A stretch of DNA of 64,000 bases from Deltaproteobacteria bacterium (GTDB lineage: Bacteria; Bdellovibrionota; Bdellovibrionia; Bdellovibrionales; JAMPXM01). Where the stretch lies: the NCBI GenBank assembly GCA_017302795.1, contig JAFLCB010000001.1, forward strand, positions 434,001 through 498,000, given 5' to 3'. A program made the position numbers and the translations under genes. Shown here in pieces: positions 8,534 to 16,771 of the stretch (position 1 is the stretch's first letter; every line of letters starts with the position of its first letter). The notes under the pieces are model-generated. The model saw nothing but the letters and a program-made list of their open reading frames with translations. It was not told where the DNA came from and did not search any database.

Positions 8534-9268
8534 TCATTGTTTATCGATCACACCCTGCCCCGGCAAGCTCCGCCAAGCTATGGCCCAGGCCTCAAATGCC
8601 GTTGGTTTACCGAGCGCCGACCAGGCCGCTTTTGCAGTTGCACCCGAGGCTATGACATCATCCAAAAACAAAAAGCCTTTCGCCCCCAAAAGTCGCGCTT
8701 TGGCCGCCGGGCTTAAGGTCCGTGATATAGAAAACTGCTTCAATTCCCGATCCTTACGAGACTTTATCTTTTGCTGCGTAAGACCGACCGAGCTGGTTTG
8801 AAGGACAGATCTCGCGGGCAGGCAGCTTCCAGTCAGGTCAGCCAGCTGACTGGCGAGCTCCATCGCATGATCGTGCACGAGATTCCGCACCGAAGGTGGT
8901 ACAATAAAAACCCAATCCCGCCGCTCTCGCCACAATTCCTCCGCAACAGTGCGCCGAAAGATTTCCTCTGAAAAAGTGCGATAAATTTCAGGATTGGCTG
9001 ATCCCTTCGACGCAAGGATCGCGTTTCTGATGATGGAAGATTGGCTCCATTCGTCTTTCCAAATGTAAAGCGCACGCGAGATAAACGGCGATCGGCCAAC
9101 GATCACCATTCGCGTTGCAAGACGACCCCGCTCATCTTGATTTAAAACGTACCAACAGCGCGCACAAAAGCTTGTTGCGGATCTTCCGCAGCCGGGACAG
9201 CGATTAAGTAGAGCCGACACGAGGCGAATGATCTGGGGGCGCTGAGATTGTCTTCGATTGAATTCCAT
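8534..9268 (-). CDS. comF: ComF family phosphoribosyltransferase-like protein
   Basis: 244 residues from ATG 9268 (TTG 9286 is an alternative). Near the N-terminus there is a ComF zinc site, CPGCGRSATSFCARCW (two CxxC pairs), and at the C-terminal side the PRPP-binding signature FLFLDDVIASGATAKAAW. The middle QTSSVGLTQQKIKSRKDRE fits the family 'Q..l....R..N' block. ComF proteins support DNA uptake/transformation in some bacteria; the enzymatic substrate is unsettled. It is followed 3 bases later by the lolA-like gene. Confidence 0.88.
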   Translation of the reverse strand: MEFNRRQSQRPQIIRLVSALLNRCPGCGRSATSFCARCWYVLNQDERGRLATRMVIVGRSPFISRALYIWKDEWSQSSIIRNAILASKGSANPEIYRTFSEEIFRRTVAEELWRERRDWVFIVPPSVRNLVHDHAMELASQLADLTGSCLPARSVLQTSSVGLTQQKIKSRKDRELKQFSISRTLSPAAKARLLGAKGFLFLDDVIASGATAKAAWSALGKPTAFEAWAIAWRSLPGQGVIDKQ

Positions 9269-9365
9269 AGAATCCAGAGAATGCAAAATGTCCGCGGCCG
9301 GTCATTTATGAAGGAGACGGGATCGGAAACAGACTCACCGGGAAAATTTCCGGAGGCCGGTAACC

Positions 9366-9839
9366 CTAGCCTTCGTTATGATAGGGGAGGTTTTTTTGAA
9401 TCGAAATCGCCCGGTAAACTTGCTCGAAAATTACCGCCTGAGCCAGGTGGTGATTGAGCACAAAGGCCGATAGCGTCAACATGGCATCGGCCCGGCCTCG
9501 AACTTCTTCGTCAAAACCGAACGCGCCACCAATACAAAAGACAATTCGACTGCGTCCTGTCGCTAGCCATCGCTCTAGCTTTTTAGAAAATTGAATCGAC
9601 GTCAGCTGATCTCCACGCTCGTCCAGGACAACGACGAAATCTGTGGGCTTGAATTTATCCAGATAAAGCTTGGATTCTACTTTCCGCTTCACATCAGCGT
9701 TCGCGCGATCGTCTTTCGACGGTTTCATTCGCACTACTTCAGTGCGATAAAACCGAGAGAGTTTTTTTACGTACTCCGTCTCGAACTCCTGTAGCCATTT
9801 TTCTTTGTCGCCACCGACAAAAAGAAATTGCAGGATCAC
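9366..9839 (-). CDS. rlmH: 23S rRNA pseudouridine-1915 N3-methyltransferase RlmH
   Basis: 157 residues, the normal RlmH length, from a GTG at 9837-9839 that overlaps the stop of the upstream nadD-rsfS gene (GTGA). A longer frame to 9884 only adds residues inside that gene. SPOUT methyltransferase hallmarks: VVVLDERGDQLTSIQFS, the knot loop IVFCIGGAFGFDEEV, and the end MLTLSAFVLNHHLAQAVIFE with QVYRAISIQKNLPYHNEG. It methylates Psi1915 in helix 69 of 23S rRNA. Pairing with rsfS is common in bacteria. Confidence 0.95.
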   Translation of the reverse strand: MILQFLFVGGDKEKWLQEFETEYVKKLSRFYRTEVVRMKPSKDDRANADVKRKVESKLYLDKFKPTDFVVVLDERGDQLTSIQFSKKLERWLATGRSRIVFCIGGAFGFDEEVRGRADAMLTLSAFVLNHHLAQAVIFEQVYRAISIQKNLPYHNEG

Positions 9840-10864
9840 GGCGCCAATGGATCCTTGATGGCGAGATCTTTCGAATTTCTCCAAAGTTCTTCAAGGCGAT
9901 ATTCCTGGCGCACAAAGTCGTAGAAGATATGAACAATCAATGAGCCATAATCGAGTAGCACCCAGCGGCCCTCCGCTGCGCCCTCTACACTTTGCGGGAA
10001 AATGTTGAATTCTTCCTTCACTGCCGCCTGAACTGCCTCTGCTAGGGCTGCTGTGTGACGAGTGCTCGTTCCAGATGCGATCAAGGCAAATTCTGTTGGC
10101 GCCGTCGTTGGACGAAGATCAAAGCCTTTAACGTTGAGACCCTTTTTCGAAAACAGCGCCTCTGCGCAAAACCGAGTGAACTGCTCGTAATCACCAACGC
10201 GCGCGCCGATCGGCCCGTACAGATTTTTCGACTTGATGTACTCTTCCACCTCAATGGACATGTACTTCTCAACAGACCGACCTGTTCGAAGCCGTTTTCG
10301 AACTTCGGTTGCCGCAACGTCTGCATCTGGCATTCGGATAAATTCGATATGGCGTCCAGTTGTGAGTTGCCCAAACCCTTTTTCAAAGTCCGAGATATAA
10401 GGGCGAAGCCCCTCTGGAAAGTCCAAAAGAGAGGTCGGCAGGCTGTGGCCTACCCGTGAAATTACAACGACGTTCGCTAGCTCTAGAATTCTGTCGATCC
10501 GATGCCAGCGATCAAGCTCTTCGAACTGATCCATACCGATAATCAAATGCATTCCAGCGGGATCAAATTCTTTTGCGAAGGATTCAAGAGTCGTCGAGGT
10601 GTAGGACAAACCGCCGCGCTTAAGCTCGCGATCATCAACAACGACATATTCCGCGTCAGACGCAAAACCAATGCGACACATTTCCAGACGATCTTCGTCG
10701 CGCGGGCCTTCTGTGCGCGGCTTGCGCGGATTTTGCGCCGCAGGTACAACAAAGACTTTCTCAAGATTCAGGCGCGAACGCACTGTGCGAACGCAGCTCA
10801 AGTGGCCGACGTGGAGCGGGTCAAAGGTGCCGCCAAAAATTCCAATTCGGGTAAAATCACTCAC
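9836..10864 (-). CDS. nadD-rsfS: Fused nicotinate-nucleotide adenylyltransferase / ribosomal silencing factor (NadD-RsfS)
   Basis: 342 residues in one frame from a GTG overlapping the obg stop (GTGA). Residues 1 to about 215 are NadD: GIFGGTFDPLHVGHLS nucleotidylyl-transferase motif, IIGMDQFEELDRWHRIDRI, and the late MSIEVEEYIKSKNLYG in place of the ISST region (here ATEVRKRLRTG). Residues about 225-335 are RsfS/YbeB: ALIASGTSTRHTAALAEAV and GAAEGRWVLLDYGSLIVHIF. NadD makes deamido-NAD from NaMN; RsfS binds L14 on the 50S subunit and blocks subunit joining in starvation. Usually these are adjacent separate genes; here no stop or start interrupts the junction around residue 220. Confidence 0.93.
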   Translation of the reverse strand: MSDFTRIGIFGGTFDPLHVGHLSCVRTVRSRLNLEKVFVVPAAQNPRKPRTEGPRDEDRLEMCRIGFASDAEYVVVDDRELKRGGLSYTSTTLESFAKEFDPAGMHLIIGMDQFEELDRWHRIDRILELANVVVISRVGHSLPTSLLDFPEGLRPYISDFEKGFGQLTTGRHIEFIRMPDADVAATEVRKRLRTGRSVEKYMSIEVEEYIKSKNLYGPIGARVGDYEQFTRFCAEALFSKKGLNVKGFDLRPTTAPTEFALIASGTSTRHTAALAEAVQAAVKEEFNIFPQSVEGAAEGRWVLLDYGSLIVHIFYDFVRQEYRLEELWRNSKDLAIKDPLAP

Positions 10865-11880
10865 TTTAAAACTCTCTTTCCAATTTCAATCGTTAATTCT
10901 TTTAAACCTTTTCGCGCGGCTGCTGAAATCGCCATCGTTTCAACCCCGGCCCGACGAAATCGTCCTTGAAGTTCTTCCAGATCTTCTAGGCGAACGGCAT
11001 CAATTTTGTTGAGGACCACAAGCTGATCGCGAGTTGCCAACGGACGGTAATCGGGATCATCTTTTTTCGCGATGTCATACTGCTCGAGTTCATTTTTGAT
11101 ATCGAGGTAATCTTGATAGGGGTCGCGTCCGCCGGCACCGCTGGCATCTACCAAGTGAATAAACAGTCCCGTGCGTTCGATGTGCCGTAAAAATTGAATA
11201 CCAAGGCCGACACCTTTGTGCGCGCCGGGAACCAATCCCGGAATATCGGCGATGACGAACGTTTGTTCATCATTGGCTTTCACCACGCCCAAGTTCGGAG
11301 ACAGCGTCGTAAACGGATAATCCGCAATCTTTGGTTTGGCTGCAGAGATCACCGAGATCAAAGTCGATTTACCTGCATTCGGGTATCCCACTAAGCCGAC
11401 ATCCGCGATCAGCTTCAGTTCCAATGTTACAGACTTTGATTGGCCGTCTTCACCTGGCTGCGCAACATCAGGCGCTTGGTTGACGCTCGTTCGGAAAAAC
11501 CAATTTCCTTTTCCGCCCCGACCGCCTTGCAAGAAGACGGTGTCGCCTTCAGTTTCGAGATCTAAAAGGATTTCACCAGTCTCGGCATCGCGAACGACAG
11601 TTCCGGGAGGGACGCGAAGATAGAGATCTTCGCCATCATGCCCCGTCATGTTTCGGCCTTGTCCAGGGTCTCCGTCTCGCGCGTGAAACTTTCTTTTGTA
11701 TCGGAAATCAAGCAGGGTGTTCATTTGTCTCGTCACACGAAAGTATACATGACCGCCACGACCTCCGTCGCCGCCATCGGGCCCGCCGCGGGGATCATGG
11801 GACTCCCGACGAAAGCTGACAACTCCGGGACCGCCGTGGCCCGAGCTGACTGAGATAGTGACTTCATCAACAAACTTCAA
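10861..11880 (-). CDS. obg: Obg/CgtA GTPase
   Basis: 339 residues if translation begins at TTG 11878-11880, which gives the canonical KFVDEVTISVSSGHGG start and has GGAG 6-7 bases upstream; an in-frame extension to 11946 runs through the terminator region and is unlikely. The N-terminal glycine-rich Obg fold (GGPDGGDGGRGGHVYF) is followed by the G domain: GYPNAGKSTLIS (G1), DIPGLVPGAHKG (G3), VVLNKID (G4), ISAAARKG (G5). Essential GTPase in 50S biogenesis and growth control. There is little room for a C-terminal OCT domain, as in proteobacterial forms. Confidence 0.95.
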   Translation of the reverse strand: MKFVDEVTISVSSGHGGPGVVSFRRESHDPRGGPDGGDGGRGGHVYFRVTRQMNTLLDFRYKRKFHARDGDPGQGRNMTGHDGEDLYLRVPPGTVVRDAETGEILLDLETEGDTVFLQGGRGGKGNWFFRTSVNQAPDVAQPGEDGQSKSVTLELKLIADVGLVGYPNAGKSTLISVISAAKPKIADYPFTTLSPNLGVVKANDEQTFVIADIPGLVPGAHKGVGLGIQFLRHIERTGLFIHLVDASGAGGRDPYQDYLDIKNELEQYDIAKKDDPDYRPLATRDQLVVLNKIDAVRLEDLEELQGRFRRAGVETMAISAAARKGLKELTIEIGKRVLK

Positions 11881-11903
11881 AAAAACTCCAAATCCAAAAA
11901 ATA

Positions 11904-11972
11904 GGGCCGGGCAACAATGTCCGGCCAAAAAAAAGGGCCGGCCCAAAAAAAAAGGCTGGTCCGTGACCAGCC
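11904..11972 (-). terminator. Stacked intrinsic terminators after rpmA
   Basis: Read on the reverse strand, a perfect 8-bp stem (11965-11972 with 11954-11961, 3-base loop) is followed by nine T; then a GGGCCGGCCC palindrome (11934-11943) with eight T; then a GGCCGG/CCGGCC stem (11905-11910 with 11921-11926) followed by TATTTTTT. These lie between rpmA and obg, so most rplU-rpmA transcription should stop here, and obg would need read-through or its own promoter. Confidence 0.85.
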
Positions 11973-12005
11973 CTGATTCCCGTTCGAACCGGCGAAACCT
12001 GCTTA

Positions 12006-12284
12006 TTAAGCTGATTTCTGCGCTGTCGCTGCAACCGGATATACGCTGACTTTCATGCGATTTTTATCGATGCGTTCGAATTTCACTTCGCCAGTTGTGA
12101 CTGAATAGATTGTGAAATCGCGGCCCATGCGAACACCTTTTCCGAGGTGGAACTTAGTTCCACGCTGACGAACGATGATCACACCTGGTTGAACTTTTTC
12201 TCCGCCGAATGCTTTAACGCCAAGGCGTTGCCCTGCGCTGTCTCGACCGTTCCGCGTACTACCTGCTGCCTTCTTACTTGCCAT
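12006..12284 (-). CDS. rpmA: 50S ribosomal protein L27
   Basis: 92 residues. The start [20 protein letters not shown], then [20 protein letters not shown] and [20 protein letters not shown], is unmistakable for L27; no N-terminal processing extension of the Firmicutes type is present. L27 contacts tRNA at the peptidyl-transferase centre. It follows rplU by 30 bases, as in most bacteria, and is followed by stacked terminators. Confidence 0.97.
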   Translation of the reverse strand: MASKKAAGSTRNGRDSAGQRLGVKAFGGEKVQPGVIIVRQRGTKFHLGKGVRMGRDFTIYSVTTGEVKFERIDKNRMKVSVYPVAATAQKSA

Positions 12285-12314
12285 GACCGATACCTCGTAG
12301 TTTTAAAATTTAAA

Positions 12315-12890
12315 TTATTTCTTCGAAGCTTTTTTGGCTGGTTTTTTCGCAGCCTTCTTAGCTCCGGCTTTCGCCTTCGTTTTCTTCGCAGCAGCTTTCT
12401 TAGGAGCGGCAGCTTTCTTCGTTTTTGTAGCGACTTTCACCGCAGCTTTTTTCTTCTTCGCTTCGACAACGGCTTTCTTGCCCGATGCTTTTAACGATTC
12501 AGCGTAAGCCAATTCGCGTGCCGCTTTTTTCGCTGGGTCGACAACTTGTGGCTTCTTTTCAGCCTTCATCGTTTGACCTTCTGGCGAAGTGATCGCTGCA
12601 ACGAAGAGCTCTGTGAAGTCTTGGCGGTGACCGTGGGTACGGCGATAGCCTTGACGACGCTTCTTCTTGAAGACAGTGATCTTCGCATCGCGACCTTGAC
12701 GAACAACAGTGACCGTCACTTTCGCGTCTTTAACAAGGGGCGAACCGATAAATGCTTTGTCGCCGCCGACCATGAGAACGTCGGTGAGGTCGAATGTTTC
12801 GCCTGGATTTTTTTCGAGCTTCTGAACGCGAACGACGTCGCCGGCTTGAACTCGATATTGCTTACCGCCGGTACGAATAATGGCGAACAT
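12315..12890 (-). CDS. rplU: 50S ribosomal protein L21 with long Lys/Ala-rich C-terminal tail
   Basis: 191 residues from ATG 12890, which has GGAGG 10 bases upstream; the five-residue longer frame lacks this. Residues 1 to about 102 are a complete L21 (MFAIIRTGGKQYRVQAGDVV, KVTVTVVRQGRDAKITVFKK, KKRRQGYRRTHGHRQDFTEL). The remaining about 90 residues are a basic low-complexity tail of repeated AAKK/AAPKK units, like histone-H1-type tails. Normal L21 is about 103 residues. The tail probably reaches off the subunit surface and binds RNA; that is inference. Confidence 0.95.
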   Translation of the reverse strand: MFAIIRTGGKQYRVQAGDVVRVQKLEKNPGETFDLTDVLMVGGDKAFIGSPLVKDAKVTVTVVRQGRDAKITVFKKKRRQGYRRTHGHRQDFTELFVAAITSPEGQTMKAEKKPQVVDPAKKAARELAYAESLKASGKKAVVEAKKKKAAVKVATKTKKAAAPKKAAAKKTKAKAGAKKAAKKPAKKASKK

Positions 12891-12934
12891 TGAGAGGACC
12901 TCCAAAAACAGGGTATGAAGAGCGAAGCTCTCGT

Positions 12935-12963
12935 TGATGCCATGACCTGGGACGCATTGTCAA
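12935..12963 (-). promoter_or_regulatory. Possible promoter of rplU-rpmA
   Basis: On the reverse strand a perfect TTGACA lies at 12963-12958, with only a weak -10 candidate (GCATCA/CATCAA) 17-18 bases on. A short leader hairpin (AGAGC-TTC-GCTCT, 12931-12919) lies between it and the L21 ribosome site. Ribosomal-protein leaders often carry control structures, but this one is too short to claim as such. Confidence 0.35.
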
Positions 12964-13078
12964 TGAAATCAGCAGTTTGAAAGACTCTTCATGGCGCTGC
13001 TCAATCTAGCGGCTTTGAGTTCTTCGATTTTTCGCTGATGCCCGCCAATCGGGCATGGCTCACCAGAAGAAATCCGGG

Positions 13079-14668
13079 TTATTTCAGATCCTTAGACGCC
13101 TGGGGGCCGGACCGTGAAATTTCATATTGTTCACGGTGAAACCCCGGCTCTAGCTTAAATACTACGCTCTGCCCGATGCGTCTTTCCACGTCATCGAGCG
13201 CTTCGGTCTCTTCTGCGTAAATGTAATCGCCGATTTCCGCGTGGCAATGGACGACCAAAACGGACTCCGCCTGACTCGACGAGGCCTCGCGCTCGAGATC
13301 TCGAAAAATTTCTCGAGCCACGGTCGATTTCGTCTTCACATAGGCTTTTCCGTCGCAGTGACTGCAGGGCTCGCAAAGAGTCTTAACCAAGCTCGGGCGG
13401 ATCCGCTTACGAGTCATTTCCACAAGCCCAAGATTGGACATTGCTACGACCGTTGTTTTTGCACGGTCGCGCGCGAGTTCTTCGCGAAGTGATTCGAGTA
13501 CTTTTTCGCGGTGAGCTTCACGCTCCATGTCGATGAAGTCGATAATGATAATTCCACCGGCGTTTCGAATGCGAAGCTGGTGAGCGATTTCTCGGACCGC
13601 CTCGAGATTGGTTTTCAGGATCGTGTCTTCGAGATCGCGCTTCCCGACATAACGACCCGTATTCACGTCAATCACAACCAACGCTTCCGCCTCGTCAATG
13701 ACGATATAGCCGCCAGACTTGAGCCAGATCTTTCTTTCCAACGAACGTGAGATCTCGATATCAATTTCGTACTGGTCAAAAAGCGGCCGGCTTTCCTTGT
13801 ATAGGGAAACTTTGTTTTTAAAGCGAGGCATAAATTGCGCGAGGAACGCGAGAATTTTTTTATGAGTTTCCTCATCATCAGTCACAACTCGGTCGACATC
13901 TTCCGTCAGACTGTCGCGAAGTGCGCGAAGCTCGACGTCTGGCTCGGCGTGAACGAGGCCTGGTTTGTTTCGCTTTTCATAGGCGCGTTGAACGTCTTGC
14001 CACAGTCGATTGAGGTAATCCAAATCGGCGCGCAGGCTTCCTTCAGTGGCTCCTTCGCCCGCCGTGCGCACGATGACTCCTCCTTTCGGATCGATCACAT
14101 CGACGAGTTCTCGCAGACGATCGCGCTCGCCCGGATCCTCAATTCGGCGAGAAACCCCGCGGTGATTGAGCGTCGGAAGATAAACTACGTGCCTACCTGG
14201 AAGCGAAATATGCGTCGTGATGCGTGCGCCCTTTGTACCCAAGGGATCCTTCGCCACCTGCACTAAAATCCACTGACCCTCTGTTAGTAGCTCTTGGATT
14301 TTAGGCCGGTCAGCAGCATCAAGACTTGCGGCAGCACTCGCAGCGGAATTTGCAGCAGATCCCGCCGACAAGGCGTCGCCGTTATCAGAAGAGTCATCTC
14401 TCTCGTCACCGTCCAAAAGATCAGTGCCCTCGCCATCCAAGTTTGGTCGCACGTCGCCGACGTACAAAAAAGCCGCGCGATCGAGACCGATGTCTACAAA
14501 CGCAGCCTGCATACCCGGCAAAACGCGCAAGACCTTGCCGCGATGAACGGACCCGACCAATGTCGGGGAGGTCTTCTGTTCAATTTTAAGGTCATTCAAG
14601 ACGCCATTTTCAATATAGGCGACCCGGGTTTCGCTGGGCCGGACGTTGATCAAGATTTCTGTCGCCAT
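13079..14668 (-). CDS. rng: Ribonuclease G/E family endoribonuclease
   Basis: 529 residues. Order: N-terminal S1 domain (VHRGKVLRVLPGMQAAFVDI, then FLYVGDV), interrupted by a low-complexity acidic then Ser/Ala-rich stretch at roughly residues 75-120, then GQWILVQVAKDPLGTKGARI; the RNase catalytic core with VIDVNTGRYVG and GGIIIIDFIDM (both Asp of the metal site); and a zinc-link-like CEPCSHCDG near the C-terminus. The length and lack of a long C-terminal scaffold favour RNase G over RNase E. It would process rRNA and mRNA. Divergent from pilT. Confidence 0.92.
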   Translation of the reverse strand: MATEILINVRPSETRVAYIENGVLNDLKIEQKTSPTLVGSVHRGKVLRVLPGMQAAFVDIGLDRAAFLYVGDVRPNLDGEGTDLLDGDERDDSSDNGDALSAGSAANSAASAAASLDAADRPKIQELLTEGQWILVQVAKDPLGTKGARITTHISLPGRHVVYLPTLNHRGVSRRIEDPGERDRLRELVDVIDPKGGVIVRTAGEGATEGSLRADLDYLNRLWQDVQRAYEKRNKPGLVHAEPDVELRALRDSLTEDVDRVVTDDEETHKKILAFLAQFMPRFKNKVSLYKESRPLFDQYEIDIEISRSLERKIWLKSGGYIVIDEAEALVVIDVNTGRYVGKRDLEDTILKTNLEAVREIAHQLRIRNAGGIIIIDFIDMEREAHREKVLESLREELARDRAKTTVVAMSNLGLVEMTRKRIRPSLVKTLCEPCSHCDGKAYVKTKSTVAREIFRDLEREASSSQAESVLVVHCHAEIGDYIYAEETEALDDVERRIGQSVVFKLEPGFHREQYEISRSGPQASKDLK

Positions 14669-14735
14669 AATTCAATTCCGATCCATGAGATTCCGATAGG
14701 TTAACTGAGTTTCTCTTAACGTAGGTGCGGGGATC

Positions 14736-15938
14736 ATGGCAAAGATCGATGAGCTTTTCAAATTGATGGTTCAAAAAGACGCGTCCGACCTTCACTTAGT
14801 TGCAGGATCGCCACCATACATGCGGATCAGCGGAGAAATGGAAAAGCTGGATATGCCGACTGTGACTGCGCAAGACGCCCAAGACTTAATTTTCGAGATT
14901 TGTAACGACAAGCAGAAAAAAGAATTCATCACCAACTGGGAACTCGATTTCGCCTACACCAACGAACCCATTGGCCGCTTTCGGGTCAACGTGTTCATGC
15001 AACGAAAAGGGATCGGCGTCGTCTGTCGTGTGATCCCAACTAAAATCAAAACCGCGGAACAGCTTGGATTGCCAAATAGCCTTCTAGAAATGATCAACTG
15101 CCACAAAGGTTTGATTTGCGTCACAGGCCCCACGGGCTCTGGAAAATCGACGACCCTGGCGGCGCTTATCCACCACATCAACGCCAACCAACAGTCACAC
15201 ATTCTGACGATCGAAGATCCAATCGAATTCGTGCACCCAAGCTTGAAGTCCCTCGTCAACCAACGCGAAGTTCACAATCACTCGAAATCTTTTGCGAACG
15301 CGCTGAAAGCCGCGCTTCGTGAAGATCCAGATGTGATTCTGGTTGGTGAGATGCGAGATCTCGAGACGATCTCACTTGCGATTTCGGCGGCCGAAACAGG
15401 CCACTTGGTTTTTGGAACCCTACACACGAACAACGCGCACAAAACAGTTGATCGTATCATTGACGTTTTCCCCGGCGACCGTCAGTCGCAGATTCGTGTT
15501 CAGTTATCGGAATCGTTGCGCGGAGTAATTTCGCAGTCGCTGCTGCCAAAAGTGGGCGGCGGACGCGTTGCCGTACAAGAAGTGATGTTCTGCAACAAAG
15601 CGATCGCCAATCTCATTCGCGAAGGAAAAACATTTCAGATCCCTTCGACTATGCAGACCGGGAAAAATCAAGGGATGGTCACCTACGACTCGGCCGTTGA
15701 GGCTCTTATCAATCGCGGTCTTCTTGCGAAAGATGTCGGTATGGAATTCTTAGGTAAGAGCACGACCGCCACAGGTGGGGAGGAAAAAGGGCACGGAGGC
15801 GGCCAGTCCGCTGTCCTTGGTGGATCCGCCGCCAGCACGCCTACGCCACCACCATCTGGCATCACGATGCAGCCAGCGCAAACCGGACCCGCTGCGGCGC
15901 TCGGCAATCTGGCGAGTCGATTTAAAAAGTCGAGCTAG
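14736..15938 (+). CDS. pilT: Type IV pilus retraction ATPase PilT
   Basis: 400 residues. Start MAKIDELFKLMVQKDASDLH; PilT landmarks are Walker A TGPTGSGKSTTLAALIHHIN, the Asp box ILTIEDPIEFVH, Walker B EDPDVILVGEMRDLETISLA, and the His box GHLVFGTLHTNNAHKTVDRI with DVFPGDRQSQIRVQLS. About 50 C-terminal residues are Gly/Pro/Ala-rich, longer than in typical PilT (about 345). It powers pilus retraction at the inner face of the membrane. It is a single gene here, with no other pilus genes in view, and its end overlaps the convergent gene by 4 bases. Confidence 0.95.
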   Translation: MAKIDELFKLMVQKDASDLHLVAGSPPYMRISGEMEKLDMPTVTAQDAQDLIFEICNDKQKKEFITNWELDFAYTNEPIGRFRVNVFMQRKGIGVVCRVIPTKIKTAEQLGLPNSLLEMINCHKGLICVTGPTGSGKSTTLAALIHHINANQQSHILTIEDPIEFVHPSLKSLVNQREVHNHSKSFANALKAALREDPDVILVGEMRDLETISLAISAAETGHLVFGTLHTNNAHKTVDRIIDVFPGDRQSQIRVQLSESLRGVISQSLLPKVGGGRVAVQEVMFCNKAIANLIREGKTFQIPSTMQTGKNQGMVTYDSAVEALINRGLLAKDVGMEFLGKSTTATGGEEKGHGGGQSAVLGGSAASTPTPPPSGITMQPAQTGPAAALGNLASRFKKSS

Positions 15939-16363
15939 AAACCAAAAATCGAATATGAAAAACCGAGGTCCGAAGTTTCCTGCGGCTGGCGACTGGCGAG
16001 AGCGGTGTAGCTAGGCGCTGGCCCGAGAAGTTCATCACGGCTTGGCGCAAGGCCATAGAACTCGTCGGGATTTGTGGCCGCACTGTAAGTCACTGCGATG
16101 GTGCCCGTGATCACTCCAACCGCAAAACCGACGGCGATGTTTGAGAGTTTATCTTGCGGACGACCGTAGAAGCTCAAAGTACTCAACCCTAGCACTGCCC
16201 CGCCGAGTCCAGAATAAATAATGGTCGCCAGTTGCCGACGCGGGCCCCCTGCTGTTGGACGATCTTCGGGTGAGCCCGAACGGACGTTGGTTTGCGAGAG
16301 GGCGGCCTGCGGAATTAGAGTCGCTGAAATGAGGATCAATATAACTCGCGAGATAAAATGCAT
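15935..16363 (-). CDS. Small secreted/envelope protein of unknown function
   Basis: 142 residues from ATG 16363, with AAGGAG 9-10 bases upstream (a longer frame from 16423 overlaps acyP). The start MHFISRVILILISATLIPQA followed by ALSQ is a signal peptide. The mature part has a Gly/Ala-rich membrane-like hairpin: ATIIYSGLGGAVLGLSTLSF, then NIAVGFAVGVITGTIAVTY. I do not recognise the family. It is 25 bases downstream of acyP on the same strand. Confidence 0.7.
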   Translation of the reverse strand: MHFISRVILILISATLIPQAALSQTNVRSGSPEDRPTAGGPRRQLATIIYSGLGGAVLGLSTLSFYGRPQDKLSNIAVGFAVGVITGTIAVTYSAATNPDEFYGLAPSRDELLGPAPSYTALASRQPQETSDLGFSYSIFGF

Positions 16364-16388
16364 CCGCTGGTTCTCCTTAAACAGACTT

Positions 16389-16703
16389 TTAATCAAGCCA
16401 AGGCTTCTCGCCATCGAGAGCAATCGTAAACAACCCCGTTTTCCAGTCTGTATTCAAACCGTCTTTGGATGCAAGATCCGTTGATTTGACTTCGCGAACC
16501 GCCGAAAGCATTGGCCCGCGGCGCACAGCGCGCTCGAATTCATCCAGGCTTTTTTCTGACCCCTGCGCGAAAAATTCGACGCGTCCGTCTTCCAGATTTC
16601 GAACAATTCCACTGACATCGTATTCCTGGGCCTGCTTTTCGACAAATCGCCGAAATCCGACCCCTTGAACACGACCTGATACAAGATAGTGACGCAAGCT
16701 CAT
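16389..16703 (-). CDS. acyP: Acylphosphatase
   Basis: 104 residues from ATG 16703. YLVSGRVQGVGFRRFVEKQA contains the substrate-binding VQGVGFR loop with catalytic Arg, and DVSGIVRNLEDGRVEFFAQG contains the catalytic Asn of the GxVxN motif. This small cytosolic enzyme hydrolyses acyl phosphates. The C-terminus is slightly longer than in the usual 90-residue form. It shares a 68-base divergent intergenic region with deoC. Confidence 0.92.
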   Translation of the reverse strand: MSLRHYLVSGRVQGVGFRRFVEKQAQEYDVSGIVRNLEDGRVEFFAQGSEKSLDEFERAVRRGPMLSAVREVKSTDLASKDGLNTDWKTGLFTIALDGEKPWLD

Positions 16704-16771
16704 CGCTGTGACATTAACAGGCTTTCGGGTCACTCGCACATGACCTTTATTCTCTGACGAGGAGTGGAACA

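Noticed and set aside
11975-12000. GTTCGAACC resembling a tRNA T-loop between rpmA and the terminators.
   Set aside because: It is a short self-palindrome without acceptor, D or anticodon stems around it.
13039-13057. Hairpin ATGCCCG/CGGGCAT behind RNase G/E.
   Set aside because: No T-run follows on the reverse strand, so intrinsic termination is not supported.
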